Positions 48,970 to 59,136 of a stretch of DNA of 64,000 bases are shown one piece after another. Position numbers and translations under genes: made by a program. The DNA comes from Shewanella japonica. GTDB lineage: Bacteria; Pseudomonadota; Gammaproteobacteria; Enterobacterales; Shewanellaceae. Location of the stretch: NCBI RefSeq assembly GCF_002075795.1, contig NZ_CP020472.1:3331001-3395000 (forward strand), given 5' to 3'. Each line of letters begins with the position of its first letter. Position 1 is the stretch's first letter. The notes beneath the pieces were generated by a model, which searched no databases, had not been told where the DNA came from, and saw nothing but the letters and a program-made list of their open reading frames with translations.

Positions 48970-49054
48970 ATTGTTAGATTTTAGCCTAAACTGGGATCTG
49001 ACTTTAACAAGTCGAGCTCATATTAAGTCACAAACTAAATCCAAGTGCTTAGGA

Positions 49055-50611
49055 CTACTTAGTGGCTATTTTTAGTCCTAAGATTGCTAATACGAACAAT
49101 ACAGAACACGTAATAAAGCCCATCGCAACAGAACCAGAGAAACCAAGCACGGTATAACCCACAATACTGATAACCGCTACGATTATCGCGTAAGGCAATT
49201 GTGTCATAACGTGGTCAAGATGGTGACAGCTCGCTCCTGTCGAAGACAAGATAGTGGTATCAGAAATCGGTGAACAATGGTCTCCAAATACCGCACCAGA
49301 AAGCACCGCGGCAAGCATTGGTAACATCATAGTGCTATCACTGCCCATCGCCATATCGGCAGCGATTGGTAACATAATACCAAATGTGCCCCAGCTAGTG
49401 CCGGTTGAAAATGCGGTTAAACCAGCTAATAAAAATAGCACTGCAGGCAGCAATGCAAATGGAATATTACCCGTTGCCAAGCTCGCCATATATTTACCCG
49501 TTTCAAGCTCGCCAATCACTGACGCAATTGTCCAAGCAAATAACAAGATATAAATAGCTGGCAACATTGACTTAGCGCCAACTTTGATTCCAGTAAACAT
49601 CATGCTGGTGCTAATTTTTTGCTGCATGGTTAATGCAATCGTCACCACTAGACCCACTAATGAGCCGTAAAATAATGATTCGCTGACTTCAGTGTTTTCA
49701 AATGCACCTAAAACACTAAATGGTAAACCTTCACCCGCCAGCGCATCAGCACCGGTTGAAACCATAAAGTAAATAGTTGCCGCCACAAGCACAAAAATCG
49801 GCAGGAATAACCCCATGATTTTACCTGTATCAGCTTCTGGTAAATCAGCGGTGGCGCCTGGAGGTAACCCTTTGCTTTCGTCAAAGAGTTCGCCTTTTTG
49901 CGCATTACGCTCATGTTGGCGCATTGGGCCAATGTCTAAACCAAAGATAGCAACACACAATAAAAGTAATAGCGCAAAAATGGCATAAAAGTTCATCGGC
50001 ACCATTTGTAAAAACACGCTTAAATGGCCGGTATCAGCAAAACCATGTGCCGTTAAGATACCGCCAATTAGGGCAATAATGTATGCGCCCCAGCTTGAGA
50101 CTGGAGAGATAACACAAACTGGCGCAGCGGTTGAATCTAACAAGTAGGCCAGTTTTGCACGTGAAATATGGTAGCGATCAGTAATAGGACGTGCGATTGA
50201 GCCAACCACGATACTGTTGAAGTAATCGTCGATAAATACCACACAACCTAAGAACATGGTCATGAGTTTGGCGTCACGTTTATTGCGAATACGTTGGTGT
50301 GCCCAATCAGCAAACGCACGTGCTGAACCACTCACGGTAATTAAAGCGGTGATCACCCCCAATACAACCAAGAAGCCAATAATTTGTAAATTCCAGGCAT
50401 TGAGTGCGCCGTCATCCCACACTAAACTGGTGACAGTACTCACTAAGTGGCTTGCAGCTCCAGTAAAAGAGAAATCAGTCAGCAATATCACGCCAGCAAT
50501 AATACCTAAACCTAATGAAAGAAGTACTTTGCGTGTAACTACTGCTAATACAATTGCCACAACAGGAGGCAAAAGAGAGAGTGCCGAATCGGCATAACTT
50601 GTTATCATCAT
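49055..50611 (-). CDS. NhaC-family transporter under lysine riboswitch, probable lysine transporter
   Basis: A 518-residue membrane protein with about 12 hydrophobic segments. Family signatures include 'FIDDYFNSIVVGSIARPITDR', the 'SPVSSWGAYI' loop and 'GDHCSPISDTTILSS'. By sequence it is an NhaC-type Na+/H+ antiporter. However, its leader carries a lysine riboswitch aptamer, and NhaC-like transporters under this riboswitch have been predicted to import lysine (LysW type). The riboswitch strongly suggests that role here. The ATG at 50611 is preceded only by GAAGAA. Confidence 0.9.
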   Translation of the reverse strand: MMITSYADSALSLLPPVVAIVLAVVTRKVLLSLGLGIIAGVILLTDFSFTGAASHLVSTVTSLVWDDGALNAWNLQIIGFLVVLGVITALITVSGSARAFADWAHQRIRNKRDAKLMTMFLGCVVFIDDYFNSIVVGSIARPITDRYHISRAKLAYLLDSTAAPVCVISPVSSWGAYIIALIGGILTAHGFADTGHLSVFLQMVPMNFYAIFALLLLLCVAIFGLDIGPMRQHERNAQKGELFDESKGLPPGATADLPEADTGKIMGLFLPIFVLVAATIYFMVSTGADALAGEGLPFSVLGAFENTEVSESLFYGSLVGLVVTIALTMQQKISTSMMFTGIKVGAKSMLPAIYILLFAWTIASVIGELETGKYMASLATGNIPFALLPAVLFLLAGLTAFSTGTSWGTFGIMLPIAADMAMGSDSTMMLPMLAAVLSGAVFGDHCSPISDTTILSSTGASCHHLDHVMTQLPYAIIVAVISIVGYTVLGFSGSVAMGFITCSVLFVLAILGLKIATK

Positions 50612-50681
50612 TTATATATTTTCTTCGTTGAGTACGAATGGAGGATAACTGATAAGGCAAGACATCGCATAAAGCGAAGAC
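50612..50681 (-). promoter_or_regulatory. Probable expression platform of the lysine riboswitch
   Basis: Between aptamer and start codon the leader has TCTTCG (just after the aptamer), complementary to CGAAGA at the ribosome site (about 50621-50627 on the plus strand as TCTTCG). No U-run terminator was found. This suggests translational control by masking the ribosome site. Pairing is inferred by eye. Confidence 0.45.
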
Positions 50682-50843
50682 AAGAATCTTTTCAGTAGCA
50701 CTCCACAGTAATATCGATATCAACATCGATATCCATTGTTTTATCCTCACGGATAAAAATTACTATGACAGTGCAGCCCCTTTCGGAAACTGCCCCAGCA
50801 AATGGTATTGATCGTACCGATTCACTTCGGCACCAAATCCTTT
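50682..50843 (-). ncRNA. Lysine riboswitch aptamer (L box)
   Basis: On the minus strand the conserved elements occur in order: GGATTTGGTGCCGAAG, GCTGGGGCAG, CCGAAAGGGGCTGCACTGTCA, and ACTGTGGAGTGCTACT. These match the lysine-riboswitch core (GGUGC..., CUGUCA..., GGAGNGCUAC). P1 can form between AAGGAUUU (50842-50835) and AGAUUCUU (50689-50682), with two G-U pairs. It lies about 70 bases before the nhaC-type gene. Confidence 0.88.
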
Positions 50844-51262
50844 CAAATTAAGTTATTGGTATCAACCAACTTAACCATACTGATATTTGATGCGCCTCTA
50901 CTTATGTATACGACAGTTTAAATGCTTTATAAAAGCTCACTGCCGCGACACAAGACCATACAAACATAAGCACGAGGTTAATTACCAGATAAAACTAGCT
51001 TATCTTGTGAGAAATAACATCACAATCAAAAAACAACACAACACGATATCGACACCGTAACGAATTGTTAGCAAGCGAAGAATTATCCATCAATTAACGA
51101 CAGTGAGATTAATATGCTTAAAAAATCTGATTATTGAATTAATTCAGGTGTATTTATATCGTTCAATAGGTTTAGCAATGATAAAGCTGAAAAACAATGT
51201 CATTTAATGCGCACTGACACTAAAACAAACTATCGAATAATCACGCCATAAACTGCGACCCA
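50844..51262. other. Intergenic region upstream of the riboswitch
   Basis: About 420 AT-rich bases between the riboswitch and the etfA terminator. It should contain the transporter promoter. No ORF or repeat was seen. Confidence 0.45.
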
Positions 51263-51299
51263 AAAAAAAGGTTTTTGCCTAAAAGACAAAAACCTTTTT
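51263..51299 (-). terminator. Terminator of etfBA
   Basis: The stem AAAAAGGTTTTTG/CAAAAACCTTTTT has a minus-strand T run. It starts about 18 bases past the etfA stop. Confidence 0.9.
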
Positions 51300-51316
51300 C
51301 TACAATCAGTTTATAA

Positions 51317-52240
51317 TTACAAAGATTGAGTTAACTCTGGAATCGCATCAAATAAGTCAGCTTCAAGTCCATAATCAGCCACTTGGAAAATTGGCGCTTC
51401 AGGATCTTTATTGATAGCCACAATCACTTTAGAGTCTTTCATACCCGCTAAGTGTTGAATGGCGCCAGATATACCGACAGCGATATACAGATCAGGAGCA
51501 ACAATTTTACCTGTTTGACCGACTTGCAAATCGTTAGGAACATAACCAGCATCAACAGCGGCACGTGAAGCGCCAACGGCAGCGGTTAGCTTGTCAGCTA
51601 ATGCTTCTAGAATAGCAAAGTTCTCACCGCTACCCATGCCACGACCACCAGAAACAATCACTCCAGCGCTGCCTAATTCAGGGCGCTCAGATTCTGTGAG
51701 AGTTTGCGAAACAAAAACAGTCTTAGCTTCTGCAACAAAATCAATGTTAACCGCTTCAGCACTGCCATCGTTGCCTGCAGCATCAAATGCACTGGTACGA
51801 ACCGTCATCACTTTTTTGTCATCTAAGCTTTGTACTGTCGCCAATGCAGAACCTGCATAAATAGGACGTACAAATGTGTCAGCACTCACCACATCTACGA
51901 CTTCAGAAATTTGCGCAACATCTAATAATGCTGCCACACAAGGAAGTGTATCTTTACCTACACTGCTTGCTGCAGCTAGCACGTAATCGTAATCACTGGC
52001 GACATTAACAATTAACTTAGAAAGGTTTTCAGCCATTTGCGCTTCATAAGCAGCATTGTCAGCTACAAGGACTTTACTCACACCCGATAGTGCTTGTGCA
52101 GATGCAACCACAGCACCAACATGACTACCAGCAACAAGCACATGGACATCGCCGCCAATTGCGGTTGCTGCACTAACGACTTTGGCCGTGTCTAATTTTA
52201 AACTTGCGTTATCGTGTTCTGCTAATACTAAAATAGCCAT
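51317..52240 (-). CDS. etfA: Electron transfer flavoprotein, alpha subunit
   Basis: The 307-residue FAD-binding ETF subunit, with the C-terminal signature 'LYIAVGISGAIQHLAGM' and 'AINKDPEAPIF'. It accepts electrons from acyl-CoA dehydrogenases such as LiuA and the 43.9-kb enzyme. It starts 2 bases after the etfB stop, with GAAGG inside etfB as ribosome site. Confidence 0.96.
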   Translation of the reverse strand: MAILVLAEHDNASLKLDTAKVVSAATAIGGDVHVLVAGSHVGAVVASAQALSGVSKVLVADNAAYEAQMAENLSKLIVNVASDYDYVLAAASSVGKDTLPCVAALLDVAQISEVVDVVSADTFVRPIYAGSALATVQSLDDKKVMTVRTSAFDAAGNDGSAEAVNIDFVAEAKTVFVSQTLTESERPELGSAGVIVSGGRGMGSGENFAILEALADKLTAAVGASRAAVDAGYVPNDLQVGQTGKIVAPDLYIAVGISGAIQHLAGMKDSKVIVAINKDPEAPIFQVADYGLEADLFDAIPELTQSL

Positions 52241-52242
52241 AA

Positions 52243-52992
52243 TTAGATCACCTTCGCTTCATTTTTTAACTTTTCAACAAGTTCAGCCACCGAACTCACC
52301 ATGACACCTGCTTGACGTTCTGCAGGTGGCGTCACTTTAATCACATTTTGATGTGCTTTAAGGCTTACACCCAAGTCATCAATAGATAAGGTTTCAAGTG
52401 GTTTACGCTTTGCTTTCATAATATTAGGTAATGAAGCATAGCGAGGCTCATTTAAGCGTAAGTCCGCAGTCACCACAGCTGGTAACGGCATTTTTAATGT
52501 TTGTAACCCACCATCAACTTCACGAGTCACTTCAGCACTGTCAGCAGTTAATGTTAATTCAGAAGCAAATGTTGCTTGTGGCATATCAGTTAAAGCAGCA
52601 AGCATTTGGCCTGTCTGGTTATTGTCGCCATCAATTGATTGCTTACCAAAAATAATCACATCAGCTTGTTCTTTTTCTTGAACCGCTTTTAAAATTTTAG
52701 CAATTGATAACGGCACTAAATCTTCATCAGTCGTCACATGAATGGCACGGTCAGCACCCAAAGCCATTGAAGTACGTAACTGCTCTTGTACTGATTTGGC
52801 ACCAATACTCACCACTACAACTTCTGTGACACTTCCCGCTTCTTTTAGTCTAACGGCTTCTTCTACCGCGATTTCACAAAATGGGTTCAAGGCCATTTTC
52901 AAATTAGCAGTATCAACATCTGTGTTATCAGCTTTTACTCTGACTTTCACATTGGCATCGACTACGCGCTTTACAGGCACCAATACTTTCAT
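52243..52992 (-). CDS. etfB: Electron transfer flavoprotein, beta subunit
   Basis: The 249-residue AMP-binding ETF subunit. The start is ATG 52992 ([12 protein letters not shown]), with AGAAGGA seven bases upstream; this gives the normal family N-terminus. The 18-codon extension of the longer frame lies in the leader. '[15 protein letters not shown]' and '[12 protein letters not shown]' are family motifs. It is first gene of etfBA. Confidence 0.96.
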   Translation of the reverse strand: MKVLVPVKRVVDANVKVRVKADNTDVDTANLKMALNPFCEIAVEEAVRLKEAGSVTEVVVVSIGAKSVQEQLRTSMALGADRAIHVTTDEDLVPLSIAKILKAVQEKEQADVIIFGKQSIDGDNNQTGQMLAALTDMPQATFASELTLTADSAEVTREVDGGLQTLKMPLPAVVTADLRLNEPRYASLPNIMKAKRKPLETLSIDDLGVSLKAHQNVIKVTPPAERQAGVMVSSVAELVEKLKNEAKVI

Positions 52993-53441
52993 GGGATTTC
53001 CTTCTACACCTTCAATGTATGTGGATGGCACATTGGCTTCAGCCAATGCAATATGGCATAACTTTACGTCCTGTTAACGTTAACGTCAACCAAAGTCAAA
53101 CACTTGTTTATATAATTTTTAGTTAAGAGACTGCTGATAAATAACTTATATATGCAAATAAAATATTACTTTTAGACTTAATTAACGCTTTTTAATTAAA
53201 ATTTGCCTATTTAAAGGTTTTTTTATTTGATCCAATCAAATTTACTTTCTATTATTAAGAGCAATTCAAGTAACCGTGCTTTTTTACTATCTTTTTTTGT
53301 TTTAACAATTTAAATAGTCGCATCAATTTACACTCTAGTTTGATAACAATTAACCAATTTAGAGTATTGATAGGTATTATTTAATCATCACAGAATTACT
53401 TGAGATACTTATTAATTAAAATCATTAGGATGCACATTGAT
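52993..53441. other. Divergent intergenic region etfB / hns
   Basis: About 450 bases, very AT-rich on the hns side. It contains the etfB promoter/operator (53062-53090). The T-rich part near 53150-53330 is intrinsically curved-type sequence, which would suit H-NS self-binding. No gene was seen. Confidence 0.55.
53062..53090 (-). promoter_or_regulatory. etfB promoter with candidate LiuR operator
   Basis: On the minus strand TTGACG (-35 like)-17-TAAAGT (-10 like) is overlapped by the perfect palindrome GTTAACGTTAAC (53073-53084) and flanking ACGT steps (CTTTACGT). The same ACGT-centred symmetric pattern precedes liuR. This fits a MerR-type operator lying across the spacer. Confidence 0.55.
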
Positions 53442-53846
53442 ATGAGTGACTTTTTAGAAATTTTGACACATGGTCGTCGTTTTAAAGCTGCTGTAAAAGA
53501 GTTATCACTAGATGAATTACGTGAACTTTCTACTAAGCTTGAAAAAATCATTACAGAAAGAGAAGAAGACGAAAAAGCTGAATTAGAAGCCAATGCTGAG
53601 CGTAATGCCCGCATTGCTGAAATATTAGCTCAAATTGAAAATAGCGGTTTATCAATTGAAGATTTAGGTGAAGTAACAGCAAAGCCTGCACCTAAAAAGC
53701 GTGCCCCACGCCCTGCTAAATATCAAATTGAAGTTGATGGCGAATTAATTCAATGGACTGGTCAAGGCCGCATGCCAACTGTATTTAAAAACCAAGTAGA
53801 TAATGGTAAAACAATGGAAGACTTCTTAATTCCAGGTATGGAATAA
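53442..53846 (+). CDS. hns: H-NS-family nucleoid protein
   Basis: A 134-residue nucleoid silencer. The N-terminal coiled-coil oligomerisation region spans about 1-70 ('FLEILTHGRRFKAAVKEL'). A Pro/Lys-rich linker follows (85-95), then the DNA-binding domain (95-134) with TGQGRMP, the AT-hook-like loop. The start at 53442 gives the usual MSDFLEIL. The longer frame is leader. A terminator with a UUCG loop follows. Confidence 0.94.
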   Translation: MSDFLEILTHGRRFKAAVKELSLDELRELSTKLEKIITEREEDEKAELEANAERNARIAEILAQIENSGLSIEDLGEVTAKPAPKKRAPRPAKYQIEVDGELIQWTGQGRMPTVFKNQVDNGKTMEDFLIPGME

Positions 53847-53866
53847 GTCTTAATCTACGATATGAT

Positions 53867-53893
53867 AAAAAGCTTACTTCGGTAAGCTTTTTT
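53867..53893 (+). terminator. Terminator of hns
   Basis: The stem AAAAGCTTAC/GTAAGCTTTT has a stable TTCG tetraloop and a six-T run. Confidence 0.92.
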
Positions 53894-53984
53894 GTTATCT
53901 AGGATGAGTAAACAGTATTTCCTCGACGCCATAAGCCATGTAAACTAACCCCTTCGCAGCACACCACTCAATTAGGCCTGTATT

Positions 53985-54380
53985 ATGAATGTTTCTCGTC
54001 CAATGATGTCTTTCGCACTAGTATCAAGCTTTTTATTATCAGGCTGCGCAAGTGATTATACTTTTAATAGTAATTTAGACAGTAAAGCCATAGATGAGTA
54101 TTTCAAGCCAACAAGCGTTGAACTATTTAAAGACGGTGAACGTCCAACTGGCGCATTTGATATTGTTGCCCTAGTTGAAGGCGAGTCTTGCCAAGAAACG
54201 GAAACTGGCGTACCCGCTAATGTCGCCGATGCACGCACACAAGCCCGTAAAAAGGCCAATGAACTGGGTGCTAATGGACTTATCGTTAAGAAGTGTCTAT
54301 TAACAGAACAACCAACAGAAACTTGCTTTACCCAAGCATTCTGCGTCGGCCAAGCAATTAAAATGCACAATGTGCAATAA
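53985..54380 (+). CDS. rcsF: Outer-membrane lipoprotein RcsF
   Basis: RcsF senses envelope damage and starts the Rcs phosphorelay. The 131-residue lipoprotein (lipobox LSGC21) has four further cysteines for the two non-consecutive disulphides known in the family (one in GESCQ, one in KKCLL, two in TCFTQAFC). It precedes trmO by 23 bases. The rcsF-trmO-proS order is as in E. coli. Confidence 0.9.
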   Translation: MNVSRPMMSFALVSSFLLSGCASDYTFNSNLDSKAIDEYFKPTSVELFKDGERPTGAFDIVALVEGESCQETETGVPANVADARTQARKKANELGANGLIVKKCLLTEQPTETCFTQAFCVGQAIKMHNVQ

Positions 54381-54403
54381 CCTTTTTACTATATATTTAA
54401 TTC

Positions 54404-55141
54404 ATGACTACTCATTCTGACCAGCCGTTTCAATCTGATATTGAAGCGGTTGCAATTTGTCGCACGCCATATAAACAAAAGTTTGGTATTCCTAGGCAAC
54501 CTGGCCTAGTTAATGTCAAAGGCTGGGTTGAGTTAACCCCCAAATTTAACCAACTCGATGCCGTCAGGGGTATTGAACAATATTCACACCTTTGGCTACT
54601 TTTTTGTTTTCATGAAAACTTAGCACAAGGCTGGAAAAACACCGTTAGACCTCCTCGACTAGGCGGAAATGAAAAGCTAGGCGTATTTGCTACCCGCTCT
54701 ACTTTTAGACCAAATGGCATTGGCCAATCTGTAGTTAAATTACATTCAGTTGTTAGACGCAACGGTAAAATCTGCCTAGAAATATCTGGAATGGATTTAT
54801 TAGATGGCACACCAATCATTGACATAAAACCCTATATTCCATTTTCTGACGCCATTGATAATGCAACTGGGGGCATTGCTCAATCAGCACCAGAATTAAT
54901 AGAGGTTCAATATTCATCATTAGCTGAAACACAAGTTTTGGCTCACTCTAAAGCGCTTGATATATCGCATTTACAACAAGTAATTACGGATGTTTTAGCG
55001 CAAGACCCGAGGCCTGCATATAAAAAAGCCAAAGTTGATCTTAAAATTTATCAAGTTGCTTTATTTGATATAGATGTATTTTGGCGAGTTAATGATAAAA
55101 CGATTGAGGTGATTGAAATTAAACCGACTAGCGTATGTTAA
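54404..55141 (+). CDS. trmO: tRNA (t6A37 N6)-methyltransferase TrmO
   Basis: It methylates N6-threonylcarbamoyl-adenosine 37 of tRNA-Thr using SAM. A 245-residue protein of the TsaA/VirR fold, with 'FATRSTFRPNGIGQSVVKL' and 'GMDLLDGTPIIDIKPY' as family signatures, and a C-terminal domain (165-240). It sits between rcsF and proS as in E. coli, apart from an inserted acetyltransferase gene. Confidence 0.93.
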   Translation: MTTHSDQPFQSDIEAVAICRTPYKQKFGIPRQPGLVNVKGWVELTPKFNQLDAVRGIEQYSHLWLLFCFHENLAQGWKNTVRPPRLGGNEKLGVFATRSTFRPNGIGQSVVKLHSVVRRNGKICLEISGMDLLDGTPIIDIKPYIPFSDAIDNATGGIAQSAPELIEVQYSSLAETQVLAHSKALDISHLQQVITDVLAQDPRPAYKKAKVDLKIYQVALFDIDVFWRVNDKTIEVIEIKPTSVC

Positions 55142-55267
55142 AATAAACTTAGCTTTTCGATTAACTATGTCATTTTCACCCATTTTTAGGCGAATTGATT
55201 TATCTAACAATGTTTTAAATCTAACGGTCTTAATAATAATTTCGTTAACTTAATCTTAGGCTTAATA

Positions 55268-55882
55268 ATGAATAATAAACCTGATTATCAAACTCAGCAT
55301 AAAAAACGCCTATCTTGGATGCCTTGGCTTTATTTTTCGTTAAAAGAAAAACACTTAGTCTGGGCAAAGCCTTGGCAAGACGAGATCCAACAACATTTAA
55401 CCCAAGTTGAAACTATTCATATTGGTGAGCACAGTTTTATCGCTCCTGAAGCCAACCTTTTTGCAGAACGTGGACGTGACATTCATATAGGTAACCAATG
55501 TATGATTGCAGCTGATGTGTTCCTCCACGGCCCTATTACACTGGGTAATGAGGTCGCGATTAACCACGGCTGTTCATTTGATGGCGGAAAAGTAGGGATC
55601 ACGATCGGCAATAAGACCCGCATAGCAAATAACGTGACTATTTACGCATTTAATCACGGGATGTCCGTCGATAACCCTATTTACCAACAAGCTGTTACAG
55701 CTAAAGGGATCACTATTGGTGATGATGTTTGGATTGGAGCACAAGCTGGTATTGTTGATGGTGTCACTATTGGTAATCAAGCCATTGTAGGTATGGGCAG
55801 CATTGTCACCAAAGATGTCCCGGAGTTCGCTATTGTTGCAGGAAACCCTGCTAAAATAATCGGCGATAGGCGCGATAAGTAG
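55268..55882 (+). CDS. Left-handed beta-helix acyltransferase (hexapeptide repeat)
   Basis: A 204-residue trimeric LbH acetyltransferase. Hexapeptide repeats cover about 60-195 ('[11 protein letters not shown]', '[11 protein letters not shown]', '[20 protein letters not shown]', '[10 protein letters not shown]'). The catalytic His is in 'AFNHGMS'. It is similar to maltose/galactoside or WbbJ-like O-acetyltransferases. The acceptor is unknown. It lies between trmO and proS. Confidence 0.88.
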   Translation: MNNKPDYQTQHKKRLSWMPWLYFSLKEKHLVWAKPWQDEIQQHLTQVETIHIGEHSFIAPEANLFAERGRDIHIGNQCMIAADVFLHGPITLGNEVAINHGCSFDGGKVGITIGNKTRIANNVTIYAFNHGMSVDNPIYQQAVTAKGITIGDDVWIGAQAGIVDGVTIGNQAIVGMGSIVTKDVPEFAIVAGNPAKIIGDRRDK

Positions 55883-56083
55883 TTAAAAAGTGCTGCACAA
55901 TAACGCCATGTCGTTCAATTTTCCTTGCTAACATAGCGATGTTAAACCAGCGTCTTATTGGTTTAATTATTTCAATGCCCTTGTTCCATATATTAAAGCC
56001 AAGATGTTGTTAATTATCTGGTGACAACATCGTTGCAAGTGCTAAAATGTCGCCCATTAATAGCTACTAAGTGGACATTGGGA

Positions 56084-57799
56084 ATGCGAGTTAGCAATTA
56101 CCTGCTTTCAACACAAAAAGAAACTCCTGCAAATGCAGAAGTGATCAGTCATCAATTAATGTTACGTGCAGGTTTTATCCGCCGTAATGCATCAGGCCTT
56201 TATTCATGGCTGCCCAGCGGATTACGCGTATTGCGTAAAGTTGAGGCGATTGTTCGTGAAGAAATGAATAATGCTGGTGCTGTTGAAATCTTAATGCCCC
56301 TAGTTCAGCCTGCCGATTTATGGGCTGAAACTGGTCGCTGGGAAAAATTCGGTCCAGAATTGCTCCGCTTTCAAGATCGCCACAATCGCGACTTCGTATT
56401 AGGTCCAACTCATGAAGAAGTCATTACCGACCTTGTACGTAAAGAAGTTAGCTCTTATAAGCAATTACCATTGAACTTATATCAAGTTCAAACAAAATTC
56501 CGTGATGAGGTTCGTCCTCGTTTTGGTGTGATGCGTGCTCGTGAGTTCTTGATGAAAGATGCTTACACATTCCATTTAAGCCAAGAGTGTTTAGATAACA
56601 CCTACGCACAAATGCATAATGCATACAGTAAAATTTTTGAGCGTATGGGGTTAGCTTTCCGTCCTGTTATCGCAGATACAGGCTCAATTGGCGGCAGTGC
56701 TTCACACGAATTCCATGTACTTGCAAATAGCGGCGAAGATTTAATTGCTTACTCAAACGGCAGTGATTACGCAGCCAATATCGAGAAAGCAGAAACAGCT
56801 GAGCCTACAACAACGTTAGCCGCACCAACTCAAGAAATGACTTTAGTTGATACGCCAAATGCTAAAACGATTGCCGAGTTAGTTGAACAATTTGACGTTG
56901 AAATCACTAAAACAGTGAAAACATTGATTGTTAAAGGTGCGACTGAAGAAGCGCCCCTTGTAGCGCTAATCGTACGTGGCGATCATGAGCTCAATGAATT
57001 AAAAGCTGATAAGCACGAACTTGTTGCTGCACCACTTGAGTTTGCAACTGACGCAGAAATCAAAGATGCCATTGGCGCAAGCACTGGCTCTTTAGGCCCT
57101 GTAGGCTTAACAATGCCAGTTATCATTGACAAAGATGTTGCTGTAATGAGCGATTTTGCAGCGGGTGCCAACCAAGATGGAAAACATCATTTTGGTATCA
57201 ACTGGGAACGTGACTTACCAATGGCGCAAGCGATGGATCTTCGCAATGTTGTTGAAGGTGAGCCTACGCCTGACGGTAAAGGTACTTACGAGTTTGCTCG
57301 TGGTATCGAAGTGGGTCACATCTTCCAACTTGGAACCAATTACTCAGAAGCCATGGGTGCAACCGTACTTGATGAAAACGGTAAAGCAAAAGAAATGCTG
57401 ATGGGGTGTTATGGTATCGGTGTCAGTCGTATTGTTGCTGCAGCAATTGAGCAAAACCACGACGACCGAGGCATGATGTTGCCAGCGACCCTTGCCCCAT
57501 TCACTGTGGGTATTTTACCGATGAACATGCACAAATCGCATCGTGTAAAAGAAATGGCAGAGCAGTTATACAAAGATTTGAGTGCTGAAGGCATTGAAAT
57601 CTTACTGGACGATCGTAAAGAGCGCCCAGGTGTCATGTTCAATGACATGGAGCTAATTGGTCTACCTCACGTTGTCGTAATTGGTGACCGTAATATCGAC
57701 GCGGGTGTATTTGAATATAAAAATCGCCGCACTGGTGAAAAGCAAGAAATTCCTTTTGACCAAATCGTTGACTTCATTAAGTCATCTATTAAAGGCTAA
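56084..57799 (+). CDS. proS: Prolyl-tRNA synthetase
   Basis: It charges tRNA-Pro. The 571-residue bacterial-type ProRS (572 in E. coli) has class II motifs 1-3, the editing (INS) domain at about 230-390, and the anticodon domain. The start at ATG 56084 ([15 protein letters not shown]) matches the family; the 21 codons before it are leader. It is followed by a strong terminator. Confidence 0.97.
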   Translation: MRVSNYLLSTQKETPANAEVISHQLMLRAGFIRRNASGLYSWLPSGLRVLRKVEAIVREEMNNAGAVEILMPLVQPADLWAETGRWEKFGPELLRFQDRHNRDFVLGPTHEEVITDLVRKEVSSYKQLPLNLYQVQTKFRDEVRPRFGVMRAREFLMKDAYTFHLSQECLDNTYAQMHNAYSKIFERMGLAFRPVIADTGSIGGSASHEFHVLANSGEDLIAYSNGSDYAANIEKAETAEPTTTLAAPTQEMTLVDTPNAKTIAELVEQFDVEITKTVKTLIVKGATEEAPLVALIVRGDHELNELKADKHELVAAPLEFATDAEIKDAIGASTGSLGPVGLTMPVIIDKDVAVMSDFAAGANQDGKHHFGINWERDLPMAQAMDLRNVVEGEPTPDGKGTYEFARGIEVGHIFQLGTNYSEAMGATVLDENGKAKEMLMGCYGIGVSRIVAAAIEQNHDDRGMMLPATLAPFTVGILPMNMHKSHRVKEMAEQLYKDLSAEGIEILLDDRKERPGVMFNDMELIGLPHVVVIGDRNIDAGVFEYKNRRTGEKQEIPFDQIVDFIKSSIKG

Positions 57800-57856
57800 A
57801 CCTTTACTCAAACCTTCACTAGGCTAGCTAAAACCTGCCTCAGTGAAAGACATTAA

Positions 57857-57882
57857 ACGCACCTTAGGGTGCGTTTTTTTTG
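57857..57882 (+). terminator. Terminator of proS
   Basis: The stem AACGCACC/GGTGCGTT with a TTAG loop is followed by eight T residues. Confidence 0.93.
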
Positions 57883-57987
57883 CTAAAAATTTATACGATG
57901 GTGTAAAAAAACCTTCATTAACTCGTCTAACCAGATAATATTAACCATACTGATATCATGATGTTAAACACAATAAGGAGATAAACG

Positions 57988-59118
57988 TTGTCAGAGACTA
58001 TTGCACTGGTATTAGGTGGCGGTGGCGCTAGGGCTGCATACCAAATTGGTGTGTTAAAAGCCTTAGTACAACTGTACCCTCGCAATCACCACATTCCATT
58101 TGCAATCCTCAGTGGTTCTTCAGCTGGTGCAATTAATGCCACTTCGTTAGCAACCCATGCATCGTGTTTTCATTTAGGTGTTAAAAAGCTCGATTGGGTA
58201 TGGCGTCATTTTGAAACTAAAAAAGTATATCGCTCTTCTTTTTGGGATGTATTCAAACACCTTTGCAAGATGGCATTAAAAGGCTTACAGACTGATAAAA
58301 TGAACACTGATGCCGGTAGTTTGCTCGATAACTCTCCGTTACGTCAGTTACTTAACCAACTAATAGACTTCCAACGCATTGAGCGAAACATTGGCAGTGG
58401 CGCGCTAAAAGCGATTAGTATTGACGCTTCTAGTTATAACGACTCACATTCATACAGCTTCTACCAAGCCCATAATAGTGTCGATGATTGGCAAAGAGCC
58501 AGACGGCAAGGAAACCGCTGCACACTGACGACCAACCATTTGATGGCAACATCAGCTATTCCTTTGGTTTTTCCGTCAATTAAGCTCAATCAAGCTTACT
58601 TTGGCGATGGCTCAGTGCATCAATTATCCCCGCTATCAAGTTCAATTCATTTGGGGGCTGATAAAATCATGGTTATTAACCTCGATAGCCCACATAAAAA
58701 ACCGCAACACGAAATTGATGCTCACCCAAAAGCTGCCACCATCGCGGGTCACTTACTCGATACCATTTTTTCTGACACCTTAAACAGTGATCTTGAGCGG
58801 CTTGAAAGAATTAATACCACCTTAGATTTAATTCCTGGCGCAGATGTGGAAATGATAAACCTAAGGAAGATTAATACGTTAGTTATAAAGCCTAGTGAAG
58901 ACCTAAGCGAAATTGCAGCAAGATATTATAAAGATCTTCCCCTCGCGATAAGGATACTCCTCAAATTCATTGGTATAGATAGTCAGTCAGACTCAAGTGT
59001 GGTTTCTTACCTATTATTTGAAAAAGCCTACACAAGTGCTTTAATTGATTTAGGTTATCAAGACGCAATGACACAGATAGACACCTTTAAGGACTTTTTT
59101 AATATCAAGACTACCTAG
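57988..59118 (+). CDS. Patatin-like phospholipase
   Basis: A 376-residue serine hydrolase of the patatin family. The glycine-rich oxyanion loop GGGGAR is at 10-15. The nucleophile Ser45 is in GSSAG, and the catalytic Asp207 is in GDGS. There is no signal peptide. The TTG start is preceded by AAGGAG at ideal spacing. The nlpE-like gene follows 18 bases later, so the two form an operon. It probably hydrolyses phospholipids. Confidence 0.9.
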   Translation: MSETIALVLGGGGARAAYQIGVLKALVQLYPRNHHIPFAILSGSSAGAINATSLATHASCFHLGVKKLDWVWRHFETKKVYRSSFWDVFKHLCKMALKGLQTDKMNTDAGSLLDNSPLRQLLNQLIDFQRIERNIGSGALKAISIDASSYNDSHSYSFYQAHNSVDDWQRARRQGNRCTLTTNHLMATSAIPLVFPSIKLNQAYFGDGSVHQLSPLSSSIHLGADKIMVINLDSPHKKPQHEIDAHPKAATIAGHLLDTIFSDTLNSDLERLERINTTLDLIPGADVEMINLRKINTLVIKPSEDLSEIAARYYKDLPLAIRILLKFIGIDSQSDSSVVSYLLFEKAYTSALIDLGYQDAMTQIDTFKDFFNIKTT

Positions 59119-59136
59119 CTGGATAAAAGGAATGTT

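Noticed and set aside
49055-50611. Plain Na+/H+ antiporter annotation
   Set aside because: Set aside as the main call because the leader contains a lysine riboswitch, which points to lysine transport.
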